A stretch of 15,293 bases of DNA from Paracoccaceae bacterium (GCA_021767525.1 JAASTF010000046.1:1-15293), one strand, 5' to 3'; counted from the stretch's first letter, positions 7,601-14,725 are shown. Numbers and translations are program-made. The notes: generated by a model from the letters alone, not told the origin.

Positions 7601-7942
7601 ATGGGAAAACGTGACGAGCTGATCGCCAAGTATGCCGACGATCTGCGCAACAAATGCGGGATGGAGCCGGATATGGATCTGCTGACCAAGGTCACGATCG
7701 GTTGCGGCCCGGCGATCTATAACGACGACGCGTCGACCGTGGCGGCCAGCCAGCCGGCCGAGCTGGAAACCGTGAAAAACAACTTTCTTATCAAGAAGTT
7801 GGGCCTTGCCGACAGCCCGGCATTGATGGATGCGATCAACAGCGTGTTGGACACCTATGGCCGGTCCGAGCGCAACAAGTACCGCGCCGTCGTCTATTAC
7901 ATGCTGACCAAGCATTTCAACAAAGAGTCCGCCTACGCCTAA
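7601..7942 (+). CDS. DUF2853 family protein
   Basis: A small, highly charged, soluble protein of 113 residues. The sequence pattern matches proteins annotated DUF2853 in Rhodobacteraceae: KRDELIAKYADDL at the start, KVTIGCGPAIYN at about 35-46, and SERNKYRAVVYYMLTKHF near the end. Function is unknown and no catalytic motif is evident; the fold is predicted mostly helical with a C-terminal helix. GGAG at 7591-7594 lies 6 bases before this ATG, which favours it over an upstream in-frame start at 7571 that lacks a ribosome site. It is a single-gene unit: 140 bases separate it from the reductase, and a terminator follows. Confidence 0.85.
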   Translation: MGKRDELIAKYADDLRNKCGMEPDMDLLTKVTIGCGPAIYNDDASTVAASQPAELETVKNNFLIKKLGLADSPALMDAINSVLDTYGRSERNKYRAVVYYMLTKHFNKESAYA

Positions 7943-7965
7943 GCGCGCGGACACAAGTTGCGAGG

Positions 7966-7995
7966 CGCCCGCCACCGGCGGGCGTTTTCGTTTTT
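7966..7995 (+). terminator. Intrinsic terminator after the DUF2853 gene
   Basis: An 8-bp stem CGCCCGCC / GGCGGGCG with a 3-base loop ACC is followed by TTTTCGTTTTT. It starts 23 bases after the DUF2853 stop codon. Confidence 0.9.
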
Positions 7996-8089
7996 ACCCT
8001 TATTTTCAAGACTATTGCTTTGCGGCAAGACGCGTTTTCGCGGTAGAAAAAGACATCCGGGCAGGACGGCCGGACCCTTATTCCAAGAT

Positions 8090-8120
8090 CACGTGTGGTG
8101 CGTAGGGAGCACGTGGGGTG
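8090..8120. repeat. Two 11-bp direct repeats with CACGTG core
   Basis: CACGTGTGGTG (8090-8100) and CACGTGGGGTG (8110-8120) differ at one position and are spaced exactly 20 bases start to start. The CACGTG cores are themselves palindromes, so in RNA the two copies could pair with each other. They lie immediately before the orphan terminator. Confidence 0.6.
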
Positions 8121-8122
8121 GC

Positions 8123-8157
8123 GGAGGGTTCCGGGGTGCCTGGGACCCTCCGTTTTT
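8123..8157 (+). terminator. Orphan intrinsic terminator
   Basis: A 10-bp stem (GGAGGGTTCC with GGGACCCTCC, including one G-U pair) and a 9-base loop are followed by GTTTTT. On the minus strand no T run follows, so it acts only on plus-strand transcripts. The DUF2853 message already ends at 7966-7995, so this site either backs it up or ends an unannotated short transcript from about 8000-8120. Confidence 0.75.
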
Positions 8158-8160
8158 GGT

Positions 8161-8195
8161 GCGCCGTATATTTACAGGCGCCATAAATATACAGG
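8161..8195. repeat. Tandem 17-bp repeat that also forms a 9-bp inverted repeat
   Basis: Two units fit the pattern GCGCCRTAWATWTACAG: 8161-8177 and 8178-8194, 14 of 17 bases identical, followed by a G. At the same time GTATATTTA (8166-8174) and TAAATATAC (8184-8192) are perfect inverted repeats around a 9-base spacer containing GGCGCC. The AT-only arms stand out in this GC-rich sequence. It could be a protein-binding site or a structured RNA element at the 3' end of the idi operon. Confidence 0.7.
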
Positions 8196-8256
8196 TTCCG
8201 TGCGGTTTTCCCCCGAAATCGCGCGGAAATCTGGCGCGCGTGCCGGTAAGGCGCGA

Positions 8257-8781
8257 TCAACCGGCCGGTGCGAAAATCAGGTCGCCGTATTCGGCCAGGT
8301 AAATCCGCAGCCAGGGGGTAAAGCGTTCGGGATGCTGTGCCACCTCTTCGGCCAGCACATCGGCAGCGACCCAGCGGGTTTCCATCACCTCGGACGGGTC
8401 GGGGCGGATCGTCAGATCGGCGGTGGCGCGGGCCAGGAACAGCTCGACCACCTCGTGCTCTATCAGGCCACCGCCCACATCGGCGCGGTATTCCACCTGT
8501 CCGCGATGGTCGCAGGTCAGGCCGGTGATCCCCAGTTCTTCGCGCAGGCGGCGGGTGGCGCAGCTGGCGGCATCTTCGCCCCAATCGGGATGGGTGCAGC
8601 AGGTGTTCGCCCACAGGCCCGGCGTGTGATACTTGCTCAGCGCGCGGCGCTGGATCAGCACGCGGTTGCCGTCCATCACGAACACCGACACGGCCTTGTG
8701 GCGCAGCCCGCGCTGATGCGCGGCCAGCTTTTCGACCGGCTGCAAATCGCCGTTCACCCAGGCCGGGATCATGATGGTCAT
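8257..8781 (-). CDS. idi: Isopentenyl-diphosphate delta-isomerase, type 1
   Basis: A 174-residue Nudix-fold enzyme that interconverts isopentenyl and dimethylallyl diphosphate, balancing precursors for carotenoids, quinones and the bacteriochlorophyll tail. The signature NTCCTHPDWGED (59-70) contains the catalytic cysteine and metal-binding histidine; LREELGI (79-85) is the Nudix helix. IEHEVVE (107-113) carries the second catalytic/metal glutamate. The near-invariant blocks HTPGLWANTCC and GQVEYRADVGGGLIEHE match the Rhodobacter protein formerly called ORF176. Its ATG overlaps the bchP stop as ATGA, so it is the last gene of the bchG-bch2-bchP-idi operon. This linkage ties precursor supply to pigment synthesis. 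Confidence 0.97.
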   Translation of the reverse strand: MTIMIPAWVNGDLQPVEKLAAHQRGLRHKAVSVFVMDGNRVLIQRRALSKYHTPGLWANTCCTHPDWGEDAASCATRRLREELGITGLTCDHRGQVEYRADVGGGLIEHEVVELFLARATADLTIRPDPSEVMETRWVAADVLAEEVAQHPERFTPWLRIYLAEYGDLIFAPAG

Positions 8782-9956
8782 ACGTATTCCGCCCGCACTA
8801 GCCCTGTCAGATGGGCCAGGTTCTTAACCCCGATTTTCAGATGGGCCAAGGGGCGGGCGCGGACCAGTTCCTTGTTCATATACGCCTCGAATGTCAGGCG
8901 TTGCACGTCGATGTCGTGGCACAGGCTGACGAAACGTTCGCGGCGGTCGTCGGATTTGTAATAGGCGTTCTGCATCGCGCCGAGCACCTTGAAGACCGAT
9001 TTATGCTCTTTCATGAAAAGCTTGCGGGCCAGGCGCAGGTCGCGGATGAGGCCCGATTTCAATTTGGCCTCGGCCGCGGTCGCGGCCACACGGCCGCCCA
9101 TCATGGCGTAATAAATCCCCTCGCCCGAGCTGGGCGCGACCACGCCCGCCGCATCACCCGCTAGCACCACGTCGCGGCCATTGTCCCAGCGATCCAGCGG
9201 TTTCAGGGGGATGGGCGCGCCTTCGCGGCGGATGGTGCGGCAGTCGGCCAGGCCCGAGGCCGCGCGCAAATCTGCGGTGGCTTTTTTCAGGTCCACGTCT
9301 TTCACCAGTGACCCCATGCCGATGCTGGCGGATTTGCCATGCGGAAAGACCCAGCCATAGAAATCGGGGCTGATGCGGCCATCATAGACCACATCGCAGC
9401 GGTCGGGGTGATAGTCGCCGCGGGGGCCGGGGGCCTCGACGATTTCGTGATAGGCGATGACATAGGGAATGCGGTCGCCGCCGGGCACCTCGGTCCGGGC
9501 CACGTTGCTGCGGGCGCCATCGGCGCCGATCACCAGCTTGGTGGTCAGCGTCCGTTCCTCGCCGGTTTCCTTGTCGCGATAGACGACATGGGTGCCGGTG
9601 CTGTCACGCTCGATCCGCAGGTAGGTGCCGGTCAGGCGTTCGGCCCCGGCCTCGGTCGCGCGGATGCGCAGGTATTCGTCGAAATCCTCGCGGTCGACCA
9701 TGCCGACAAAGCCGTTTTCGATGGGAATGTCGACACGCCGCCCGGTGGGCGAGATCATCCGCGCGGTGCGGATTTTCGCGACCAGTTGGCTTTGCGGAAT
9801 GCGGAAATCGCGGATCAGGCGGGGCGGGATCGCGCCGCCGCAGGGTTTGATACGCCCGGCCCGGTCGATCAGGGCGACGGTGCGGCCTTGCAGGGCCAGA
9901 TCCTCGGCGGCGGTGGCGCCCGACGGGCCCCCGCCTACAACAACAACGTCGTACAT
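8778..9956 (-). CDS. bchP: Geranylgeranyl bacteriochlorophyll reductase
   Basis: This 392-residue flavoprotein reduces three double bonds of the geranylgeranyl tail (as diphosphate or on bacteriochlorophyll a) to give phytyl, using NADPH. It has the FAD-binding GGGPSG (8-13), the family block KPCGGAIPP (37-45) and the second FAD motif LAGDAAG (265-271) followed by SSGEGI (276-281). The YDVVVVGGG start is typical for the family. The gene begins 7 bases after the bch2 stop, with GGGGGAG upstream, and overlaps idi by 4 bases. A nearby ATG at 9964 is out of frame and can be dismissed. Enzymes of this type also serve archaeal lipids and plants, but the context makes BchP secure. Confidence 0.97.
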   Translation of the reverse strand: MYDVVVVGGGPSGATAAEDLALQGRTVALIDRAGRIKPCGGAIPPRLIRDFRIPQSQLVAKIRTARMISPTGRRVDIPIENGFVGMVDREDFDEYLRIRATEAGAERLTGTYLRIERDSTGTHVVYRDKETGEERTLTTKLVIGADGARSNVARTEVPGGDRIPYVIAYHEIVEAPGPRGDYHPDRCDVVYDGRISPDFYGWVFPHGKSASIGMGSLVKDVDLKKATADLRAASGLADCRTIRREGAPIPLKPLDRWDNGRDVVLAGDAAGVVAPSSGEGIYYAMMGGRVAATAAEAKLKSGLIRDLRLARKLFMKEHKSVFKVLGAMQNAYYKSDDRRERFVSLCHDIDVQRLTFEAYMNKELVRARPLAHLKIGVKNLAHLTGLVRAEYV

Positions 9957-9963
9957 GTGTCCA

Positions 9964-11268
9964 TTACTCCCCCGGTATCATCTCGGCCTTTGGCGCGGAT
10001 GCGGTTTGCGTGCCCAGCGACAGGGCCAGGATTGCGGCGATCAGGAAAACACCGCCCTCGGCGGCGAAAACGCTGCCATAGGCCAGCGCGTCATTGGTGG
10101 TGAGGCTGCGCATGATGTCGGCGGCAGCGGTGCCCAGGAACGAGCCCGCGCCGAAGGCGATGGCCTGCGCCGCACCGAACAGGCCCATGCGAATGCCCTC
10201 ACGGCTTTCGTCGCCTTCGCGGGCCAGGCCCATCATCGCGCCGATGGCAGCGACGGCAAAGGCGCCATTGGCCAGCCCAAGGGTAAAGATGTTGGCCGCG
10301 ATGGGCCATGTGGCGGCGTGCATCCCGCCCCAGGCCAGCGCGATCAGAGCGGCACCCGACAACAAGCAGCCGCCCACGATCCAGACCCGGATCGGCACGG
10401 TAAACCAGCGCGCCAACACCGTGCCCGACAGCAGAACCGCCAGCATCCCCACCAGCGCGCCGGCGTGGTGCATCCCGCCCAAGGCGGTGCTTTCGCCGAC
10501 TGTCATGCCAAAGACATGGCCGGCAAAAGGTTCGAGGATCAGATCCTGAAGATTGTAGGCCAGCATCGAGGCGAAGACGAAGATGGTGAAGGCCCGCACG
10601 CGGGTATCTGCCCACAGCTCGGCCGCGGCGGCGCGAAAGGCCAGTTTGCGGTTCTCGGTTGGTTTTTGCGGGGCCGGCGTGCGTTCCTGCCCCCAGGTTC
10701 CGATCAGCGTCAGGATCAGCGCCACGCCCGCCACGCCGCCGGTGACAGCCAGCAGGCGCGCGGGGCTGTAGGGGTCAAGCAGCTGGCCCGCGGTGATGCC
10801 GGTGGCGGCCAGGCCAAAGATCATCATGATCCACACCGCGCTGCCCGCGGCCGCTTGCCGGCCTTCGGCGACGCGGGCGGCCAGCAGGGCCAACAGGTTG
10901 GTGCCCGCCGCGCCGATGCCAAGGCCGATCAGCAGGAAGGCGGGGATCGAGACGGCGATGCCCAGCGCGGTGGATTGCGCCATCAGCCCCACGGCAAAGG
11001 CGGCCAGCATCGCGCCCGCGCCCAGCGTGGCGACACCACCGATGATCCAGGGCGTGCGCCGCCCACCCGCGTCGGCGCCGTGGCCGAAATGCGGGCGCAG
11101 GAATTGCGTGGCATAGTAAAGCGACACCAAAAGCCCCGGCAGGATCGCGGGCAGGGCCAGCTCCACCACCATCACGCGGTTCATGGTGGCGGTGGTCAGC
11201 ACGACGATCATGCCCAGCGCCATTTGCACCAGGCCCAGACGAATGATCGAAAGCCAGCTAAGTGTCAT
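9964..11268 (-). CDS. bch2: PucC-family (BCD) membrane protein Bch2 / ORF428-like
   Basis: A 434-residue, strongly hydrophobic protein with about twelve predicted membrane helices, of the PucC/LhaA branch of the major facilitator superfamily. The loop between the second and third helices has the family motif DAGGRRTPWIIGG (about 66-78), and the N-terminal block GLVQMALGMIVVLTTATMNRVMVVEL is characteristic. In Rhodobacter the protein at this position between bchG and bchP is called ORF428/Bch2. Relatives are proposed to help assemble light-harvesting complexes or to move bacteriochlorophyll; the exact role is unsettled. It starts one base after the bchG stop (TAAGATG) and has no strong ribosome site of its own, so it probably depends on coupling. 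It could be mislabelled pucC or lhaA by automatic annotation. Confidence 0.9.
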   Translation of the reverse strand: MTLSWLSIIRLGLVQMALGMIVVLTTATMNRVMVVELALPAILPGLLVSLYYATQFLRPHFGHGADAGGRRTPWIIGGVATLGAGAMLAAFAVGLMAQSTALGIAVSIPAFLLIGLGIGAAGTNLLALLAARVAEGRQAAAGSAVWIMMIFGLAATGITAGQLLDPYSPARLLAVTGGVAGVALILTLIGTWGQERTPAPQKPTENRKLAFRAAAAELWADTRVRAFTIFVFASMLAYNLQDLILEPFAGHVFGMTVGESTALGGMHHAGALVGMLAVLLSGTVLARWFTVPIRVWIVGGCLLSGAALIALAWGGMHAATWPIAANIFTLGLANGAFAVAAIGAMMGLAREGDESREGIRMGLFGAAQAIAFGAGSFLGTAAADIMRSLTTNDALAYGSVFAAEGGVFLIAAILALSLGTQTASAPKAEMIPGE

Positions 11269-11269
11269 C

Positions 11270-12175
11270 TTACATCGCCCCCATTCCGCGCAGGGCGAAG
11301 GCGGCGACCATCATCCCCGTGATATACATCAGAACGCCGGTGCCGTTGTACCAGGGCGCCTTGGCCCGCGGGTCGCGCAGCATGACCGACATGGCCCAGA
11401 CCTGCCCCAGCCCAAGCGCCAGAACCGCCATCGCGTACAGCGGCCTATCCCATTGCGCCAGCAGCATCACCACCAGCGCCTGCGGCACCAGCATGACGGC
11501 GCAGGCGACCTTGGCCGCCAGGTCGGGGCCCAGCGTGACGGGCAGCGAGTTGACGCCCATCTGCCGGTCGCCTTCGAGCGCCTTGAAATCATTGAGCGTC
11601 ATGATCCCGTGCGCGCCGATACCGTAAAGCAGCGCGATCCAGATGATCGGCCAGTCGGGCCGGCCCGCGGCCAGAACGGCGGCGCCGGTGAACCAGGGCA
11701 GGGTTTCGTAACTCAGACCCACCAGACCCGGGCCCAGCCAGCCCGAGCGTTTCAGGCGCACCGGCTCGGCCGAATAGGCCCAGGCGGCGATCACACCCAC
11801 CACCGTCGCGGCGAACCCCCAGGGCCCCAGCAGCGCGCCGACCAGCAGCGACAGCACCGACATGGCCAGCGCGATCCACAGGCCCCAGCGGCCCGGAATA
11901 CGGCCCGAGGGGATCGGGCGGTCGGGTTCGTTGATGGCGTCCACGTGCCGGTCGCACCAATCGTTGGCGGCCTGGCTCATCCCGCAGACGATCGGCCCCG
12001 CCAGGATCACGCCCAGCACCACCAGCGCGGGCTTTTCCATCGGCGACACGCCCGACGACACGGTGCCGCACAGATAGGCCCACATCGGCGGAAACCAGGT
12101 GATCGGCTTGATCAGCCGGAGCATGGCGGCCGGTTCGGGCAGGGTGCGAGACTGTAAATCTGTGGTAACGCTCAT
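11270..12175 (-). CDS. bchG: Bacteriochlorophyll synthase (esterifying prenyltransferase)
   Basis: A 301-residue UbiA-type membrane prenyltransferase that esterifies bacteriochlorophyllide a with geranylgeranyl or phytyl diphosphate. The first aspartate-rich motif is NDWCDRHVDAINEPDRP (71-87), and the second is NDFKALEGDRQMG (195-207). The sequence INEPDRPIPSGRI is typical of chlorophyll synthases. Several hydrophobic helices follow. No good ribosome site precedes the ATG at 12175; the nearest AGG is 12 bases away. A PpsR box ends 2 bases before the start codon and a candidate promoter places the transcript start at the ATG itself, so a leaderless message is possible. It heads the bchG-bch2-bchP-idi transcription unit, 105 bases after ppsR. 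Confidence 0.96.
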   Translation of the reverse strand: MSVTTDLQSRTLPEPAAMLRLIKPITWFPPMWAYLCGTVSSGVSPMEKPALVVLGVILAGPIVCGMSQAANDWCDRHVDAINEPDRPIPSGRIPGRWGLWIALAMSVLSLLVGALLGPWGFAATVVGVIAAWAYSAEPVRLKRSGWLGPGLVGLSYETLPWFTGAAVLAAGRPDWPIIWIALLYGIGAHGIMTLNDFKALEGDRQMGVNSLPVTLGPDLAAKVACAVMLVPQALVVMLLAQWDRPLYAMAVLALGLGQVWAMSVMLRDPRAKAPWYNGTGVLMYITGMMVAAFALRGMGAM

Positions 12176-12176
12176 G

Positions 12177-12194
12177 TGTCTAGTTTGCCTGACA
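12177..12194. promoter_or_regulatory. PpsR/CrtJ binding box in front of bchG
   Basis: TGT-N12-ACA is matched exactly (TGTCTAGTTTGCCTGACA), with the palindrome extended to GTGTC/GACAC. This is the established PpsR/CrtJ target. It ends 2 bases from the bchG start codon and covers the candidate -10, so bound repressor would block initiation here. Confidence 0.8.
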
Positions 12195-12210
12195 CCCTGA
12201 GTCGTTGCAA
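12182..12210 (-). promoter_or_regulatory. Candidate bchG promoter (leaderless start)
   Basis: Minus-strand TTGCAA (12210-12205) and CAAACT (12187-12182) are 17 bases apart. Six bases later is the A of the bchG ATG, the expected start of transcription. The hexamers match only 4/6 and 3/6. The hypothesis rests on the spacing, the missing Shine-Dalgarno and the overlapping PpsR box. Confidence 0.35.
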
Positions 12211-12280
12211 GAAACTAATGCGCCTGCGACCAATACGCCGACGCATCACCAAGCCATTGTTTCCGTTGATAAAACCGGTT

Positions 12281-13702
12281 TCAGCTGTCGCCGTCTTTGT
12301 GCAGCAGACCGTATTTGCGCAGCTTGACATACAGGCTTTGGCGCGACAGCCCCAGCATTTCGGCCGCGGCGGCGCGGTTGTTGCGCGTCAGGTCGACCGC
12401 GGCCTCGATACACAGTTTTTCGATCACTTCCGAGGTTTCGGCCACGATCTCTTTCAACGAGGCCGAGCCGACAAGCTCGATCACGCTGGAATGGGCGCTT
12501 TCGTCGCCGCCAAAGACCGGCGGGCCGCTGCGCAGAACCTCGGTTCGGCTGACATCGCGGATGATAAAGGCCATCGACGGCTTTTCGCGGTTGTTCAGAT
12601 GCGCCACCGACATTTCAACGGATGTCTTGGCCCCGAATTCGTTGGTCAACCGCGTGGCGTAGGTGCGCATGTGGCCCGCGCGCATGGCGTTTTCCAGCAT
12701 CACGCTTAGATCGATCTGCCCCCGCGCCAGGAAATCGGCCAGGCTGCGGCCGCGCAATTCGCGGGCATGGGTGGCATCGACCAATTCCAGAAAGGCGTCG
12801 TTGGCGTCTTCGATCTGGCCCTTGGTGTCGCAGAATACGAAACCATCCGTGCTGCCGCGGTAAAGCGCCGACAGGTTCGAGGCCAGACGGTCATCGAGGG
12901 CCAGGCCCTCGGTCTCGGAATCGAGGCGGCAAATCAGGATGCGTTCACCGGCGGCGCGGAACATCGCCGGCTGGATGCGCAGCTTGTGCCGGGTGCGGCG
13001 GGCCTGAACCACCAGATCCTCGTTCGACTCGGACACCGCCAGGGCAATCAGCGCATCCACGAACTCGCCACGGCGGCGATCCTTGAATTCCTGTGAAAAG
13101 GCGGTGCCTGTCAGCTCGTCCCGCGCGGCCCCCAAAAGAACGGCGGCCGGGGCGTTCAGATCCTTGATCCGCCCATCGTTGCCCGACACGAACACCACCG
13201 CATCGCGGGTATTGGCCAGCAGCATCCGATAGCGGGCGTCGTATTCACGGCGTTCTTCGTAGCCGCGTTCCAGCGCGACCTGCGCCTGCACAAGCTGGCG
13301 CTGGGTTTCCGCGATCACGCGCAGATCGCGGCCCAGGAACAGCATTGATTGATCCTTGGCCAGCGGGTGCACCGAATAGCGCACGGGGAACGAGCCGGAC
13401 GGGTCCGCGTGGTTGACCTCGATCGCGCGGGGCGGACGGCCGCCATCGGCCAGCTTGGTCAGAAGCATGTCGATTTTCGGCGCGCTGTCCGAGGAAAGAA
13501 GATCGCGGATCGACCGCCCTTCCCAATTGATGGCGCGGCCACTGAGCGGCGAGGCCGGATCGATCAAAACGGATTCGATCTGCCCGGTGGGCGACACCAG
13601 CAACGCGATGTCGGATTCCGCAGCCAGCACGGCATTCAGAAGGTCGGGCTCGATCATCGGAATCGACCCTCCTTTCCATACAGGCGTGCTATCGGAAACC
13701 AT
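12281..13702 (-). CDS. ppsR: Photosynthesis repressor PpsR (CrtJ)
   Basis: A 473-residue transcription factor that represses bch, crt and puc genes under oxygen by binding TGT-N12-ACA. An N-terminal PAS-like domain (about 20-130) leads into the Q-linker helix RQLVQAQVALERGYEERRE (135-153). Two PAS domains follow (about 155-265 and 275-390), then a Fis-type helix-turn-helix near the C-terminus (NNRAAAAEMLGLSRQSLYVKL sits at 441-461). Cys258 and Cys431 align with the redox cysteines C251 and C424 of R. sphaeroides PpsR; Cys291 is extra. I use the ATG at 13702, which overlaps the ppaA stop, because the GGSIP segment after it aligns with the known N-terminus. The alternative ATG at 13657 has a stronger GGAGG site and gives 458 residues. 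Extension to 13861 would run into ppaA and is unlikely. Confidence 0.95.
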   Translation of the reverse strand: MVSDSTPVWKGGSIPMIEPDLLNAVLAAESDIALLVSPTGQIESVLIDPASPLSGRAINWEGRSIRDLLSSDSAPKIDMLLTKLADGGRPPRAIEVNHADPSGSFPVRYSVHPLAKDQSMLFLGRDLRVIAETQRQLVQAQVALERGYEERREYDARYRMLLANTRDAVVFVSGNDGRIKDLNAPAAVLLGAARDELTGTAFSQEFKDRRRGEFVDALIALAVSESNEDLVVQARRTRHKLRIQPAMFRAAGERILICRLDSETEGLALDDRLASNLSALYRGSTDGFVFCDTKGQIEDANDAFLELVDATHARELRGRSLADFLARGQIDLSVMLENAMRAGHMRTYATRLTNEFGAKTSVEMSVAHLNNREKPSMAFIIRDVSRTEVLRSGPPVFGGDESAHSSVIELVGSASLKEIVAETSEVIEKLCIEAAVDLTRNNRAAAAEMLGLSRQSLYVKLRKYGLLHKDGDS

Positions 13703-14484
13703 TACTCCGCCACTTTCAGTTCCGTCTGCGCAGCCTGACGCCCGCACAGGGCCAACGCCGACTTGATATCGCGCGTCACCAGGTCGACCCCGGTGCTTTC
13801 GCGGATATTCTCGGCATGGTCCATAACGGGCCCACCAAGGACGATCGGCGGCACCAGACATGCATCGTTCCGGATGTGTTTAACCAGATGCTGCACAGGT
13901 TCAAGAACTTCCAAAGAGGAACAGGAAAAAACAACCAGGTCGAACCCGCCATGGTTGAGCATCCTGACCACCGCTTCGCCCGACTCGGCCATTAACGTGC
14001 TGACGGAACAGCCTGCCCGCCGCAATTGATCGGACAGCAGGGCCGGGCCCAGCACGTGGGCATGTTCACCACAGACCACCAACAACACACCCAGCCGCTT
14101 GCCGCGGTCATCGGGCATTTGCCATTCGGCGCTTATCCGCTTGACAAGACTGTAAAGTCTGGCCCCCGACAGGCTGACCTGCCAGAAGGAAATCGTGTCA
14201 TCACCCCATTGCTGCCCGATCAGCATCGCCGCCTCGGGGATGCAGTAAACCATCAAGTCGGCATTGCCCAATTTGCGTGCGCGCAGATCGGCCAGAACAC
14301 AGTCGACATCGAATTCGGCCGAGGCGGTGGTAAGTGACGCAAGGTCATGCGCCGCGCCGGACAGCTTGGCGCGCATTTCAAGGCTGGGGTAATTGCGCAA
14401 CGAGGTTAGCACCGAACGCGCAAGCGCATCAACGTGATGACTGGCGGCGCCAACGTGACGCTTTGGGGATTCCTTGATTGCCAT
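13702..14484 (-). CDS. ppaA: B12-binding antirepressor PpaA (AerR)
   Basis: A 260-residue regulator that binds cobalamin and counters PpsR; the R. capsulatus homologue AerR forms a light-dependent adduct. A helical domain (about 60-120, with the conserved W93 and SFWQVSLSGARL at 99-110) precedes a B12-binding Rossmann domain (about 130-240). This contains GEHAHVLGP at 139-147, an H-x-H-x-x-G variant of the usual D-x-H-x-x-G; His143 is the likely cobalt ligand. LGGPV at 216-220 is the later glycine motif. GAGGAG lies 7 bases before the ATG at 14484. It is co-transcribed with ppsR, overlapping its start by one base, so repressor and antirepressor are made together. It lacks a DNA-binding domain. 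Confidence 0.92.
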   Translation of the reverse strand: MAIKESPKRHVGAASHHVDALARSVLTSLRNYPSLEMRAKLSGAAHDLASLTTASAEFDVDCVLADLRARKLGNADLMVYCIPEAAMLIGQQWGDDTISFWQVSLSGARLYSLVKRISAEWQMPDDRGKRLGVLLVVCGEHAHVLGPALLSDQLRRAGCSVSTLMAESGEAVVRMLNHGGFDLVVFSCSSLEVLEPVQHLVKHIRNDACLVPPIVLGGPVMDHAENIRESTGVDLVTRDIKSALALCGRQAAQTELKVAE

Positions 14485-14581
14485 TTCGGCACTCCTCGCT
14501 TCTGCCCGGTACGCGGCTGACAGAGTCGGCGCGCGGGCATGTGTAAGCGTCTACCAAGAGTGTCATGCATGAGAGAGTAAA

Positions 14582-14599
14582 TGTCAAAGGCAATAGACA
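14582..14599. promoter_or_regulatory. ppaA: PpsR box 1, ppaA side
   Basis: TGTCAAAGGCAATAGACA is an exact TGT-N12-ACA site. Read on the minus strand it ends in TTGACA (14587-14582), which can serve as the -35 of ppaA. A weak -10, GACACT, follows after 17 bases. Repressor binding would mask the -35, so PpsR would limit its own operon. Confidence 0.78.
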
Positions 14600-14725
14600 C
14601 TTGGCGCAGGCTTTTCCACGGTTTTCATTGCGGCTTTGATTTTTTAATGTTTTAAAACAGTTATATATACGCCACCACATGATCCGAAACCCTGTGCCGC
14701 GGTCCGATTTTTGCCATTTTATAAG

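Larger units (their letters stand above)
7996..8256. other. Intergenic gap between convergent DUF2853 and idi genes
   Basis: I find no convincing coding frame in these 261 bases; the frames that cross it are shadows without family resemblance. The stretch contains a near-repeat of 11 bases with CACGTG cores (8090-8120), a second intrinsic terminator (8123-8157) and a tandem 17-bp repeat (8161-8195), each listed separately. The bchG-bch2-bchP-idi transcript must end here when read on the minus strand, but I see no clear minus-strand stem followed by a U tract. Confidence 0.6.

Noticed and set aside
8161..8195. LexA-like or PpsR site, because of CTGTATAT and TGT/ACA elements
   Set aside because: TGT-N12-ACA spacing is not met in either direction, and alphaproteobacterial LexA uses GTTC-N7-GTTC. 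Kept only as an unexplained repeat.
9625..11322. Plus-strand open frame of 565 codons
   Set aside because: It is antisense to bchP and bch2, very rich in Gln/His/Arg/Gly/Ala as expected from the reverse of GC-rich coding DNA, and has no recognisable domain. The minus-strand genes are clear family members.
12271..12282. Palindrome AAACCGGTTT at the ppsR stop as a terminator
   Set aside because: The stem would be very short with no loop and no T tract follows on the minus strand.
12281..13861. Longer PpsR starting at 13861
   Set aside because: The extra 53 residues overlap the 3' end of ppaA in another frame and do not resemble PpsR. The ATG at 13702 or 13657 suffices.
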